Position numbers and translations under genes: made by a program. Shown one piece after another: positions 33,819 through 50,530 of a DNA stretch of 64,000 bases (position 1 is its first letter; each line of letters begins with the position of its first letter). Below the pieces are notes generated by a model that had not been told where the DNA came from, searched no databases, and saw nothing but the letters and a program-made list of their open reading frames with translations. This stretch comes from Prunus persica. Its lineage: Eukaryota; Streptophyta; Magnoliopsida; Rosales; Rosaceae. The stretch is from assembly GCF_000346465.2 (NCBI RefSeq), contig NC_034013.1, positions 13,646,486-13,710,485 on the forward strand, given 5' to 3'.

Positions 33819-35056
33819 TTATCCAACGGCCACATTCTCACCATCTCCACCCTCCACCAGTCCCCCTAACTCACCATCAACACCCAGCCACCGTTCGATC
33901 GGCTTACATTTGACTTTGTGCCTCAGCTTCCAATCAAGCGCTTGACACCCACGTGAGCAATAATTCACCGTACCACAAACCGAGCACCTCCTAAACTCGT
34001 GCGGCCTCGTCTCGGGCCTCCCGCACCCCACGTGCGAGCACAGTCTCATCCCTTGTCCCGATATTGCCCGACCCGACCCGAACCACTCTTTCAAAAACCG
34101 GTTCGCCGGGTGGAGCTCCGGGGCCGGAACGTTACAACCGAAGTCACTCAGCAGCGGGCAGCTGACCAGCCCCGTGAGGCACGCGTACAAGTGCTGGTAG
34201 TGGTGGGACCGCCACGTGGCGGAGCGTAAAACGGACGCGAGCTCCCGCGCGTTGGCCTGGACTAGCAAGCGGCGTCCCTCGGCGACGTTTTGCTTGACTC
34301 CGTAACCGTCCTGGAGGCAATGGCCAAGTTCTCGAAGCGCGTCTACGTGGCCGAGCGAGGCGGCTCGAGCGCAAAGAGCTACGCCGGCTCGCAGGTCCTT
34401 CTCCTTCTTGGAGCCCCCGCTGCCGTTGAACTGAACCACGGCGAGCGAGTACAGCGCCGGCGCATGAGATCTCATCGCGGCTTTCGCCATGAGTGAAGCT
34501 CCACTCCCTCGGTTTTGCAAACTGTAAAATCGGATCTGTAGCAACAAAAAAGTGAATTTATTTTCCAAAAACTTTAAAAAAAAATCAGAGAAAATTAAAT
34601 AAATTGAAATTAGTTCAAGAGACTGACCATCCCGAGAGTGTAGCAAGCTTCGATGTTACCGGCGCTCACGCACTGTTTGAGAAAACGGTGAGCCGAATCG
34701 GACCAGTTCTTGGCTCTGATAGCAAATGCTTTGGGACCGGCTTTGGATAATACCACAGAGTGAAGCCCCAAGCGATTCAATCTTTTACACCTATTTGTTT
34801 TTTTCCAAAAATATAAATAAAAAATTAACTACAATACCAAAAGTCATGGAAGAACCACCACAAGGAGCGGAGGTAACAAAAGAAGTGCTTACGTGATGAG
34901 GATGTTGATGAGATCGGACGGTGAAGAGGCGGAGGAGCTGAGCTTGCAGAGGATGAAGACGACGAGATCGTCCGGTAAGCCGTCGAAGAAATCTGACTTG
35001 GCAGTGGTTCTTCGCGAGCTTTTGAGCTTTTTTCTGTGCAGCGTCATCATCGTCAT
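33819..35056 (-). CDS. F-box protein with Sel1-like repeats and MYND zinc finger
   Basis: Three minus-strand exons (35056-34893, 34790-34628, 34535-33819) join to 347 aa. An in-frame TAA lies just upstream of the start. The F-box is at about 22-60 (DFFDGLPDDLVVFILCKLSS...), predicting assembly into an SCF ubiquitin ligase through an ASK1-type adaptor. The middle (about 75-200) has Sel1/TPR-like repeats (AARAASLGHVDALRELGHCL type, GYGVKQNVAEGRRLL). The MYND finger is at 275-319 with the expected CxxxxC, CxxC, CxxxC and HxxxC pairs. The architecture matches Arabidopsis At5g50450/At1g67340. The substrate is unknown. Exon 3 is GC-rich compared with its flanks. Confidence 0.95.
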
Positions 35057-36282
35057 GTGTAGCTTGCCTTATCTTCTTCCTCTTCGTCAGATTCTTCTCA
35101 TATTCCAAGCTCTGTGTGAGCCTCTGTGTGTGCGTTGTGGTTTGTTTGGAAATTTCTCGGGTCGGGTATGGGAGAGAGTCTGAAAATGGTTCTGGCTGTT
35201 TCTCTTTATCAGCGTCGTGATAAAAGACGAAACAAAGGCCTTCGGGACGAACTTATATACAAGGGGAATGAGGGAGACCAAAAGACAAGCCATTGTGTGG
35301 AGCCCACTAGATTGATGAAGAAAATTAGTTAATTCAGTAAAATAAAATTAATTAATTTTTAATCTGACTAGAAAGAAAATTAGTTTTGATTAATTTTAGT
35401 GGGAAATAAATTGGATGCTCTGATTTTAGCGGGTTTTGCGGTTCAGGCTTTGGTGAGAGACCAAACGACTGGTCAAAAGACTCATCGTGGACACTGAGCT
35501 AGCTAGGCCAGCAGGAGCAGGCCCAGTACACTGTGTAGTTCAGCTGAACTGATAAAGTTTTGTTTTTCTTTTCTCAAGCAATATTTTTTATATTAAACCT
35601 GAATTTGTTTTAATTCTCATTGGTGTTATTGGACAATTTTAAATTTGAACTCCCATCTCTTTGTGAAAAATTATCATGAGTTTGAATTAAAAGGTTATAA
35701 ATTAGTTTGTGTAAATCTAACTTTAATGTGTGATAAGATAATGTCGAAGCGTATATTTTTTTATACAAGTAATATGAGGAGGGGAGTTTTTCTCACACAC
35801 ATTAACAATGTGTCATGGAGGTTTAAACCTGAAAGGACTGGTTTACAAGTCAAAATTATTTTCTACTGGACTATATTAGCGTCGAAGCATTTGAAAAATA
35901 CTGTTTTTTAAATTGTTTTTTACTCATGATGCGTTACATGTTTTCTTGTCAAATGTCATAGTCATATCTATGAATTTAAAAAAACTTCGATAAATTCTAC
36001 GATTTATTTCATTATAACTTGTGTAAGTATGAAATGAGCTCATTATTTGCACATGGGTTACATTTTCTCGTAATTCATATTTCCTGCTAAGATTCAAAAA
36101 GCAAATTTACTCATGTAATCAAACTATGATCGACTCAAATCAAAAGCTAATGTTGAAAAATAGTTAGGTTTGCCTAACTATTTTAATGACACGTCATGTG
36201 ATTTAAATTGGATTTTTAGTTTTGGTAGTTACAGCATTTTCCTTATTTTCCTTATTTTGGAATTGTGCACGGTTAGACTCAA
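35057..36282. other. F-box/MYND upstream region; no gene seen
   Basis: AT-rich. An ORF at 35645-35911 shows no family resemblance and was rejected. Confidence 0.35.
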
Positions 36283-36390
36283 ACTACGAGCAGGGACGGA
36301 CCCAGGAATTTTGTGTCGTGGGGTCATAGTGTAAAAGTTCAATTTTTTTTGGGGGCTTCAAGGCTTGGTGGGGAAGAGGGTTAAAGGTTT

Positions 36391-36418
36391 GGGGGGGGGG
36401 GGGGGGGGGGGGGGGGGG
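36391..36418. repeat. Poly-G run, 28 bases
   Basis: An uninterrupted G homopolymer inside the hAT element. Length is likely variable and may be an assembly estimate. Confidence 0.85.
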
Positions 36419-36527
36419 AAAATTGGGAATTTAGGTTTTAGGGTTTAGAAAATAGGTGTTTTGGAATGAAAATTCGGGAGGAAGAAGAAGGGAAACTGAT
36501 CTGTGTTTTTTTTTTATAACACCTGGA

Positions 36528-36754
36528 CCAAAACGACGTCGTTTTGGCCAGGTCTTTTAAAAAAAAATTCGCTGGTCCAAAACGACGGCGTTTTGGCCAG
36601 TGGGTTTTAAAAAAATATTCGCTGGTCCAAAACGACGCCGTTTTGGCCAGCGAGTTTTAAAAAAAAATTCGCGCGTCTGGTCCAAAACGACGCCGTTTTG
36701 GCCAGTCTGTTTAAAAAAAAAATTAGAAGCTGGCCCAAAACGACGCCGTTTTGG
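36528..36754. repeat. Five spaced palindromes, CCAAAACGACGNCGTTTTGG
   Basis: Copies lie at 36528-36547 (perfect, GACGTC core), 36577-36596, 36627-36646, 36682-36701 and 36735-36754, spaced 49-55 bp. Most are extended by CTGG before and CCAG after. Each is separated by an A-rich linker (TTTTAAAAAAA then ATTCG or ATTAG). Copy 5 extends to a hairpin of about 39 bp (AGAAGCTGGC ... GCCAGCTTCT). Confidence 0.95.
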
Positions 36755-36930
36755 CCAGCTTCTTTCAAACAGAACAGAGCCCTGTTCATCTTCTTCTTCC
36801 TCTTGTCTGCAAATCCCCTCTCTCATGGGGTCATACCCCATTTCAAAGCCACCTTCTACCTTGCTTCCATGGAGTCCATGGGGTCGTTTGACCCCATTGA
36901 CCCCACTGTGGGTCCGTCTCTGACTACGAG

Positions 36931-39431
36931 GATGGCCAAAACGCACAAAATTTGTAGATGAACCATTTTAGATTTTTAGTCAAGAAGATGAAGTGCTATT
37001 TCACACTTGGGAGCATGGATAACGCTGGTTTTACAGCTATCTTGTATCAAATAACCTAGAAGCTTCTGAGCACCGTAAATAATTTGAATATGTTTAAGCT
37101 TGGCAGAAAAATACATTGACTAGCAGACTATTAGTCTCAGGTTCGAGCTCTTATGGCATTTTAGTTGTGTAAGAAACTCCCCTCTCTTGTAATTTAGACT
37201 ATCATGTACTAAATAATAAATAATAAATACTTATACCCCAACCCACTAAGCTAATCCTTAACCACTATTATCTTCCTGTTTAAGATACATAAACAGGATT
37301 AAGCATGATTTGGTAACTATTGGTGCCAAAGTTATAATACTATGTACCCTTTCTCTTTTCTTTTCTTTTTTCCTCTCAAAAGGAGAGAGAGTGCAAAGGC
37401 CGAGAATCAAATTCTTAACGTGAGTGTTATAAGTCTCAATTATTACTACTTTCTCGTAAAAAAATACAAGTTGATAACATATGTTCTTACTAAAAAGTCT
37501 TTTTTTTATTTAAAGCGTGTTACTTAAGGAGATAACAGTAATTTAGACTTTAAACCCCATGAATGAAGGGGAGAAGAAAAAACATGCAAAATATTATGTC
37601 CGTAAATCTCCGGGATCAATCGCATGAAAAACATGGTTCTTAATATGTCACTTTTAATTTATTTTTAGGCCGTCTCAATGAGTGACGGAAAAGCCAAACA
37701 TTGTTCCTAGTCTTATGGAGCTGTAATTTCATCACGTTCTTCAACTTAATCTCTATCATAAAATTAGGTAAGACATTCAATTTTCATTCAAATATAATTT
37801 CATGTAAGTATATATATTTTTTTTTTTGGTGTTTCCAAATTTTATGTATAGTCGTCACAATTATATGATGCCTCCTTTACCCATCTATTCAATATTGCAT
37901 TTTCATAGCATTGCGCATGGTGGTGCAAGTTGAGAGTTGCAAGTTGATGAGCTGTGAGAGTTTTGCAAACCAAGTTAAGATGGATATTTGTGTGTGGGGA
38001 CACAAATAAAAATTAATAAAATAATAACAATAATCCCAACTCCTATAATTGGGATATGGAAATATGGATTTGGATAAGGCTTGAAGATGTGGAGTTGGTG
38101 GAACACAAATCTTGTCCATTCTACATAGTTTGGTAGAAAATGAGTGATGCATTGCTGCCAAGCCTGCCATATGCCACAAGCATGCACCTTTCAAAAATTA
38201 ACAATTCCCCCTTCTTTTTTTTAAAAAAATAAATAATTATCCTTTTGGTGTTTAATTTATAAAATCGTTCCATAGCTCAATGTTTTTTTTATGATATTTT
38301 TAATTGAGATAGGTAATAATATACTAAATTTATTTGTTATAGGATTTGAACCGAAAACTTTGTATGAGAAAGTAATCATTCTAAACCACTATATTAATGA
38401 CTCCTTTGTTTCTTTAGCTCGATCTTAAACTAGACCCAAAGAAGCTAAAACATCAAAATCGAAGGTCGAATAAAAATATCCATGCATGATGTAAAGCATT
38501 CGCAATGTGGGTGTTGTGTTGTTTTTGGTCCAAGAAAAATAACAATATAGATATATATATATATATATACTAATTTGGAAAGGGGGGCTAATTTGCATGT
38601 TCACACACTTGGCTTTACCGATTGGATCTTTGCCTATTAAGCTAGCAGCAAGCCATCAATTCAAGCTTTTTTAAGGTTGGTGCGACTATGACTTTAGACT
38701 TTAGTTCATTACATATGGCTAATGCTAAGGACTTGAAAATAATTTGAACCAGTGAGTCGGCTGTATCTGCATCATTACTGAAGCCTCGTGAACAACTACT
38801 TCATCTTTTAGTTACGCTAACTGACAACTTTGTTAATATCAAATTTCATTTGTATTACCGACAAAAGTTGCGTCCACATCTTTTATGGGTTTGTGAGCAT
38901 GATTCATTAATTTAAGGATATATTTGGTGATTAGGATTGCATTTGAATTAAGATGTATGATTGGTTGGATTGAAAAGGATAAGTATTCTAAATTTATCGC
39001 GACTCTCGGGTCTTTAATTTAAAGTCAATGAATTGAAATAATGGGATTATGAATCTCACCTTATTAGTAGGTTAAGTTATTCTTCAAAAGTGCATATAAT
39101 GGGATTGTGTGGGATATATCCGCATTCATTTTTTTAGTAGATTAAGCTAATTCAATTTTGTTACTGATTCTACCCATCGAACGAGGACAAATATTAGTCT
39201 ATACCTTAAAGAGATGGTGAACATGTCGATCTAATCTAACAAATTACAATTGTATTGCAATATGAATTTGTATTATTGAATTTGCTATATATACTATATT
39301 TATTAATTCACATATACGAGATTTGCGTTGAAACTCATTTATCGGGTCTCAAATTTATAAGAAAAGATATCAGCTATACGCATTGTTAAAATGCGACTGT
39401 GTGATGCAAATTAATAATTTTATTAATATAA
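36931..39431. other. Gene-free AT-rich stretch
   Basis: Contains an (AT)n tract at 38551-38569. An ORF on the minus strand at 37889-38194 has no recognisable family and no supporting gene signals. Nothing else is supported. Confidence 0.35.
38551..38569. repeat. (AT)n microsatellite
   Basis: About nine AT units. Confidence 0.9.
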
Positions 39432-39439
39432 GTTAGAAC

Positions 39440-40143
39440 TAGGGACGAACCTAGCAAGGAACTAACCTGGGCTATAGCCCAGGCGACTTTTCTTGTCTTT
39501 CAACTCAAAATTACATTTATCCCACCACTGCTAGCTAGAAGGTTGACTTGCAAATCTTTGCAAAAGATAGAAAGAGTGTAAACATAATAAAATTTTTCCC
39601 GATTAGTATGAAATTAATGTTGGCTGATATTCGAAACTATTTTTTTCTTTTTGAAAACATTGGAAACTGTTCTACATCAATTCTGAGTTGATAAACATGT
39701 GATCAACTATTTTTAGATTTTTTGAAAAATCATTCATATCACTAGCTTTCCTTTTGTTCAGGCTATAGCTAAAAGAATTACTTCCATTTCATTTTGTCAT
39801 AGGAGTTTCTACGAGAAAATTAGTCAAAGACTTTTATTGTCATGAAATAGAGAAAATTCTGATAAATATTGGTGTTCTTGCTTATATGAATAATATCGAT
39901 CAGTGAGATTTAATGAATTAATTAGTTGCTGACAAATTGTCTTATATATATATTATTTAATAGGTTATACTTTTATAATGTCGGGTCAATATAAAAAACC
40001 TAAGAGATATATAAAAAAACTCATTGGAATTTTTTTGTTGTCAATGAAATTCACTCATATCATTGAGTTTTCTATCTTCTTAGTAGATTTGTACGTTAGA
40101 TATATTTAACTCGCTCCATTTTGAAATCCTAAGATCGTCCCTG
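39440..40143. mobile_element. Non-autonomous hAT element
   Basis: Terminal inverted repeats TAGGGACGAACCTAG (left) and CAGGGACGATCTTAG (right, complement) flank 704 bp without a transposase. The 8-bp flanks are GTTAGAAC (39432-39439) and GTTAGAAT (40144-40151), a target duplication with one change. A perfect 18-bp palindrome, CCTGGGCTATAGCCCAGG, sits near the left end at 39466-39483. Confidence 0.75.
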
Positions 40144-40151
40144 GTTAGAAT

Positions 40152-40840
40152 TTAGAAGTCAGCTCAGTTAGAACTTATTGTTTTCCCCATACAATTCTTA
40201 GAAAATGGTAAACTTTAACTTGCTCAGCATCCATGCGGATGCGGTGTAATTATATACGTGGTTGCGTTGCGTGATGCATAAACCTCTTATATAATCTTCG
40301 TCTTCTGGAGCAAGTTATCTCAATCAGACTTAATACCTCATTTGAGTCTCTAAGCACACACACTAATTATAAGTTATAAATATAAATAATTAACAACGGT
40401 ACTACTGCAGCAAATAAATATAATGTGAATGATTAGTATAATATTCGTCCTCTCAGCAGCCGAGAAAAACATAATGACAGCCCACGTTTCGAAAGCGACA
40501 GACATACACCCATAATTCACTTTTTTTATATAAAAAAATTAAGGAGAGGTAATTAGCCATAATAACAAGCAAAGTTGCATCATCAGATCAGGGGGGTTAT
40601 TTTCAGATAACTTCTAGTTCATGGTGGTCGGTCAATAGCTCTTGTTTTATATTCACATGATTGTTTTCTTATTTACTTGGATATAGATGAGCAAGTAAAT
40701 GATGCAAATTTATGCTCAGTCATAGATTTCGCGTATTGACCTCGCAACTTAGGAGGCTGAAAATGACTGATGTAAAGTGCTTCATATCTGAATTAACTTT
40801 TGTGGTGTAATACCAAAAGAAAAAAGTGCTTATGACTTAT

Positions 40841-40892
<52 letters not shown>

Positions 40893-43068
40893 CTACCACC
40901 CTTTCAAAAGCAGCTTAGAAGAATGCATGTAGAAGTGATTATAACTCTTTGAGGGGCATAATCACAACAGCCAGTGCTTCTTCTTCTCACATGCATGCTT
41001 TTGGAATGAGAAAACTTAAAAAGAGGCAAAAGGGTCAAGACCCAATGAGTGATTTAAAGTTTTTGAACCCAAAATCATATCCTAAACAATGCTCATTGTT
41101 GAAGAATTCCCAAATCTAACCAAACAACTTTTAGGGTTTGGTGCAATGTGATAGACATGAATCAACACCCTGAGGCATGTTAGAAACCCATTTATGCTCC
41201 ACTTTTATGTACCAATAATTTCCTCTACTAAAGAAGAATATATGCGACCCCATGCTCATGAGAGCATTGAGGCCTCATTACTTGATTGGCATTCATTGTT
41301 GTAATGATATGCATGGTGTGTTGTTTGCTTCTCTTCTCTTCTCTTCTCTTCTCCCAGCATCCCGATGCCAAAAACTTGACTACCACAATTCAACCTGACA
41401 CAAAATGTGCGTGATATCGATCAATATAGTGATGCCTAAGGTTGATTTTTAGGCCATCAGAAAATGTGGCTCATATCAATTTGTCTTGTTCCTTTTTGTG
41501 CACGCTAAGGTCACATACCAATAAGGACCATGATGTTCTACGCTATCGGTTTTATTATGAGCTTTACTGTTGCTATTGCAGCTATAGGGTTGCAAGCCTG
41601 AGAAGTGACAACAGCTTGCCTGTCTATTTTTTGGTCAAACCCAAAAAGTTCACAATGAAAAAGCCTGTAATTTATACACCATACACGATATGCACAAGCT
41701 TGAATCTACAAGTTTGGTGGGGCTTGATAGTGAAGGGAGCTTTGAATCATGCAATTCACCATAATCAAAATAATAAAAGATACATCTTAATCACAAACTG
41801 AATAGACGCCTTAATTATTTTTTGTAAATTTTTTGTCAACAATGAAAGAAAATCGAACCCTTAATTTATAAATCATTCCAACATTAATTGGCCTTCCCTA
41901 CTCGAGCTAACCTAATTTTTGTATGATTTAGATTAGCCCAATTTCATGTACATGTAAAGCTTTTTTCTTGATTCAATTCACCAAAGAATATATTCCTACC
42001 CCTCCATCTATTTCCTGTGGGCAGAAGTGGTCCAATATTCTAGACAGTGGATAAAATTCAAACGCATTGTAAATATATATAAATATATGCATGATGGGAC
42101 ACCACAATCTTCATGAATTGTTCAAGGCATCATCGTATATAAATCAATCTATATGGAGATCCCTTGCAGATTGAGTTTTAGCCCCAAAAGCAATCTACTA
42201 GAATAGTGCAAACCAATGCATTTCTTCCTAGATGCATTAACAATCCAATGACTGCCCTACCTCATACAAACACAAAGAATCAAACAATTATATTTCTCAA
42301 TAAGTATAGTTTAGGCACGAACCATTAATTTGATATGACATTAGATTGTAATACACCGTTCATTTGAATCATTAATATATCAAAAAACCGACGAGAAAAC
42401 ATCACCTTATAGCATCCTTATCTTTAACTAATAACATGTGATTAAAATCAAATACATTACTGAAAACTGAAAAGTGTGTGGAAATGTATAGGAAATTCAA
42501 TTATTTTTTTGAGGTCAAAAGCATGATACAACTTACAAGGTTGACAAAAAATGAGTGGCGGCTGGTGAGTGGCGTATCAAACTCTATTTTATTATATTCC
42601 GCTCTGAAATTTCGCTCCGAGAAACAATTTTTTTGCTTTCCACATAATATGACAAGGAAGTTGAAATGTTTTCTTTCACCGTGGGCTCCACCTTTTGCAT
42701 TTATTTATTTATTCACATTTTTAATAGCCCTCACACACTTGTCTATTGGGCTATCAAACCATCCACCAGGCCCAATGAAAATTAGGCCTCAACGCGGCCC
42801 AATAAAAAAGAAAGTGATTTATTTATGCCATCACACACGCATATTTTTTTTTTTTGTCACTCATTAAAGAGAGGGAGTATTATATTGGACTATCTCAAGA
42901 TTGTCTTCTATATGAATCGAATCCATATACACTTAAGAGGGGAGAGGGGGGAGAGTTTGACCCAATTTTCCACTGTAGTGCCAGCCCATGTGCGTGACAC
43001 ACTTAGACATAGGTGAGGCCAATTGGGTTAGGGCAGTAAATCTGTCTCCTTACACCCAAGTTTGAGCC
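40152..43068. other. Gene-free AT-rich stretch
   Basis: Contains a (GA)n tract at 40844-40890, and a short hairpin GTGATTAT...ATAATCAC near 40935-40967. Short ORFs (for example 41442-41801) show no resemblance to known proteins. Confidence 0.35.
40844..40890. repeat. (GA)n microsatellite
   Basis: About 23 uninterrupted AG/GA units. Confidence 0.95.
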
Positions 43069-43076
43069 CTCTTCCC

Positions 43077-43647
43077 TAGGGGAACGGCAAAAATTCCCGC
43101 TGGGGCGAGTATTCGTCGGGTCCCCGACCCTAACGGGGGGAGATTTTGGAGCTAAACGAGTATCGGGTACGGGGATCCTCGAATTTGAAAAATCTCCAAC
43201 AAGTATGGGGAGGGGATGGTATTGGCGTCCCCATTCCCGAACCCGACCCGAATATATATATATGTTTATACTTAAATAAATAAATATTTATAATATTTAT
43301 ATTTAACCTTAAGTTAACCTCCATCTCCTAATTATTCATAATCTTCTCTGGAACTTAAGATTGATATGATTTAAAATAGTTGAGATGAACTTTATAGTTA
43401 ATTTGGATGTGTTGAATAATAATTTAATATGAAACTTAATGTTAAAATGTATGATAAATATTTTTTTATGCAAAAAAATCAGAGATTTGAGCTGGGTATG
43501 GGGGATAGTCCCCCGATGGGGACAGGGACAGGTATTCTCCGAAACCTATTAAACGGGGATAGGTTCGGGGACAGGGGCGAGGATGGAGAGCTGGGACGTG
43601 GATGGTATTGTCATACCCGCCCCCTACCCGACCTGTTGCCATCCCTA
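43077..43647. mobile_element. Non-autonomous hAT element (GC-rich ends)
   Basis: The 571-bp element has an exact 8-bp target duplication, CTCTTCCC, at 43069-43076 and 43648-43655. The ends are TAGGGGAACGGCAAAAA (left) and TAGGGATGGCAACAGG (right, complement), so the terminal repeats are imperfect. Subterminal zones are rich in short GGGGA/CCCCG and CCCGACCCG motifs, while the middle is AT-rich. No transposase is present. Confidence 0.85.
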
Positions 43648-43655
43648 CTCTTCCC

Positions 43656-44137
43656 GTAGATTAGATTAATCTAAAGTAATAACTTGTATCAAAATAGCCA
43701 TCATATACTTGGAGCCATTCCATAGTGAGAACCTTATTTATGACCCTTAAGTAAGACTCTATTTCTTAATTGTTGGATCAGGCTAACCATAAGTTCCTCA
43801 CTATAGAATTACTCCATGCACTTATATATTGTTCTATTCCATACGATCCTTCAGGCCCAATTTTATTGGGCCTCAACTCCCCATAAAAAAGAAAAATAGC
43901 AAGTTGGTTGTTGGTCCACTCTCAGTCTCAGTGCAGCTCTCTAGGCTCTAGCAATGCGGCAACAGTGAGAGCTGCCTCCAATTTGGCAAAAAAAATCCAC
44001 AACGGTAAAGTGCTAGTAAACGCTCGCAAGAAAGGTAGCGATTCTAGCGAAGCGAATTTAAGAACGTTTTTTTCTTCCGTAAATTAATTATCAAAACACA
44101 GGGATTCAGCTGCGGCTTCGATCGAGAGAGAGAGGCA
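43656..44137. other. Promoter and 5' UTR of the UBA5 gene
   Basis: No separate gene is seen. A GA-rich leader (ATCGAGAGAGAGAGGCA) abuts the start codon. Confidence 0.4.
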
Positions 44138-48117
<3,980 letters not shown>

Positions 48118-48834
48118 ATTATCATATATTTTTTTATTTGTAGCCCTCTTCGAAATTGATCTGTAGCTTCATTGTTTCTAACTTTATAGTCGCACCCTGA
48201 AGTGAGGGTGTACATGAGGTGGATAATACTAATCTCCATACATGCAAGACAGTTTTCTGAGTGTTACGGTATCTGGGATTTTTGGTTTAATTCTCAAATT
48301 TATACACCTTGCAATTTAAACTCTTAAAAAATTGTGTTCTTACATTTTCCAATAATATATTTTTTTTTGTGTCAAAAATGTACTCTTTACATTTTTCAAT
48401 TTATACTCGACGTACAGCTCGATAAATTATCTTCTTGAGATGTCATGTGCAGAATGGTGTTTTGGCAGAAAAAATAGAAAGAAAATAAAAAAGAGAATGG
48501 TGTTTTGTCAAAAAAGAAAAAGAGTAAGATAAATAAAAAATATTTTTTTTTAATTTAAAAATTTATATAGAAGGAAAAAAGAAGAAGAAGAAATTGTATC
48601 GTCTACGTGGCGTCTTCCATCGCGCGCAAACCCTACATTGCAAGCGGCTTGGCCGCTTCACAAATCGAAAAGAACAAAGCCTCCCTCAGAACTCCGACTA
48701 CGGCGCTTCACGCAGTTTGAATTCAGTTCCAAGCTTCCCTCAAAAACTTGGTTTCAGTATTTTCGATTTGATCATTTGAAACCGTTGATTTCCTCCTCTG
48801 CAAATTACCAGAAAAGTTAATATAACAAACGAAA
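48118..48834. other. UBA5-RIO1 spacer
   Basis: UBA5 3' UTR, AT-rich spacer, then a probable RIO1 leader from about 48590. No gene is seen. Confidence 0.35.
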
Positions 48835-50493
48835 ATGGCTGCTGTTGAAGAAATAGTAGAGAAAGAGAAAGCTCCCGAAGCGAAAAAAGAAGAAGCGGAA
48901 GAAGAAGAAGAAGTGGAAGAAGATGAAGATGAGGAGCTTTGGACATCGGACTCGGACGTCGGAGATGCATTGGACTATTTGGACTCGAGGGACGATGACA
49001 GAGGAGTCGACGGTGGTTTCACAATCAATTCTAGGCGTCCCAATGCCCATGGAGGCCTTCACTCTCGCCCTAACTCCTCAACCCTTCAGCCTCTCTCTAA
49101 TCGCAACCAGAAGTTCACTACCCACATCCGAGCTTCACCTTTAGAGGTACAATTTTGAGAATTTAAAAGTGAATTTCAATTGCTTTTGTTGTTGCTATTG
49201 TAAGGTAATTGAATGCAAAACTTCTTAGGTGAGATGAGCTTTTACATTGTTTGGTTCGAATTCTGCTTATTGTTGAAGTTTTTCAGCCTAGAACTGTTAA
49301 TTTGCTTGTAAAGTTACATTTTTTAAAGCTGGTTTTGCGATGTAGGAGTGGGAAGGCAGGTTGAATGTTGGCATGTCCAACTCCGTGACAACTGCCATTC
49401 GTGGAAGTGTTCGAGATACGGCCATTGGCAGAAAGAGAACTACTGAGAAAGCGGACCGTGCCACTGTTGAGCAGGTGAAAAACAACTTTTTTAATTCATG
49501 GGTTTTCTTTAATCATTCCAACCATGTATTTTAGCTCATTAGTTTCACTGATTGTGTGTTTTCACCAGGCCATCGATCCTAGAACTCGGATGGTTTTATT
49601 CAAAATGTTGAATATTGGTACATTTCATGATATCAATGGCTGCATTTCTACCGGGAAAGAAGTACGTGTTGAGTTACTATTATTTTAACCCCTTGACCGG
49701 TACATGATTTTTGCGCTTGTGGGTTCTCATCATGGAATTATTCTTTCTTCTTGACCAGGCAAATGTTTATCATGCAACAAAATCTGATGGCCAGGAAATG
49801 GCGATCAAAATATACAAAACATCTATTCTGATTTTTAAGTAAGTCTTCTGTGACACTTTCAGCTTATTCCAATGACAAATTTGACAGTTTAGCAACTTTA
49901 GACCGTTATTATGTCAAACACTATAAAAATGAGAAATTTCATTTGGGCATAGCAATCTATAATGCCCATTGCTTACCGTATCTTCTGAAATTAAACTTTA
50001 TTTGCTTCATCATGCATTTCTGTATTGATGATTCTTGTGATTTTTCTTATAATATTCTCTAAATTTTCCTCCTCAAATTTTGTCTTTTTATCTTGGATAG
50101 TTAAGATTGGCAAGTTGACCGTGCAATCATAGAGCATTTTAGAGAAAAAAAAAATGTTTTGCAGTTTCAAGGACTATTCAGTTTGCATGCTGGGTTTTCC
50201 ATATATGTGTTTATATTAATAGCTTTATAATATATCTTACTTGTTTGCCGTTCAAACACCTTTAGGGATAGAGATAGATATGTACAAGGAGACTACCGAT
50301 TCAGACATGGATACTGCAAGAACAATCCTAGGAAAATGGTCAGGACATGGGCTGAGAAAGAAATGAGGAATCTGAAAAGGTAAGACGAACAACATCTTTA
50401 ATGTGAGTACCTTTAATTCTTTGGTCAGTAGCAGCACAAATTAAACCTAGTGCAGATCTGCATATCAGTAATCAACCCCCTCTCTGTCTCTCG

Positions 50494-50530
<37 letters not shown>

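Larger units (their letters stand above)
36291..36922. mobile_element. Non-autonomous hAT element carrying a palindrome array
   Basis: The 632-bp element has terminal inverted repeats CAGGGACGGACCCA (left) and CAGAGACGGACCCA (right, complement), and an exact 8-bp target duplication, ACTACGAG, at 36283-36290 and 36923-36930. These are hAT hallmarks. Inside are a run of 28 G (36391-36418) and five spaced copies of a 20-bp palindrome (36528-36754). No transposase is encoded; a reverse ORF of about 129 aa only translates the repeats. Confidence 0.9.

Noticed and set aside
35645..35911. 88-aa + strand ORF
   Set aside because: No recognisable domain; AT-rich chance frame.
36557..36946. 129-aa minus-strand ORF with repeated RRRFGP/GQNGVVLDQ blocks
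   Set aside because: It is only the translation of the palindrome array of the hAT element.
37889..38194. 101-aa minus-strand ORF
   Set aside because: No family resemblance, promoter or splice evidence.
40920..41010. Short hairpin GTGATTAT...ATAATCAC with flanking GCATG repeats
   Set aside because: Only 8 bp pair cleanly; too weak for a microRNA precursor.
41725..41750. GAAGGGAGCTTTGAATC, reminiscent of miR159/miR319
   Set aside because: It lacks the TTTGGATT/TTGGACT 5' part of those microRNAs and has no pairing arm nearby.
41442..41801. 119-aa + strand ORF in the gene desert
   Set aside because: The apparent start is not ATG, there is no conserved feature, and the context is AT-rich.
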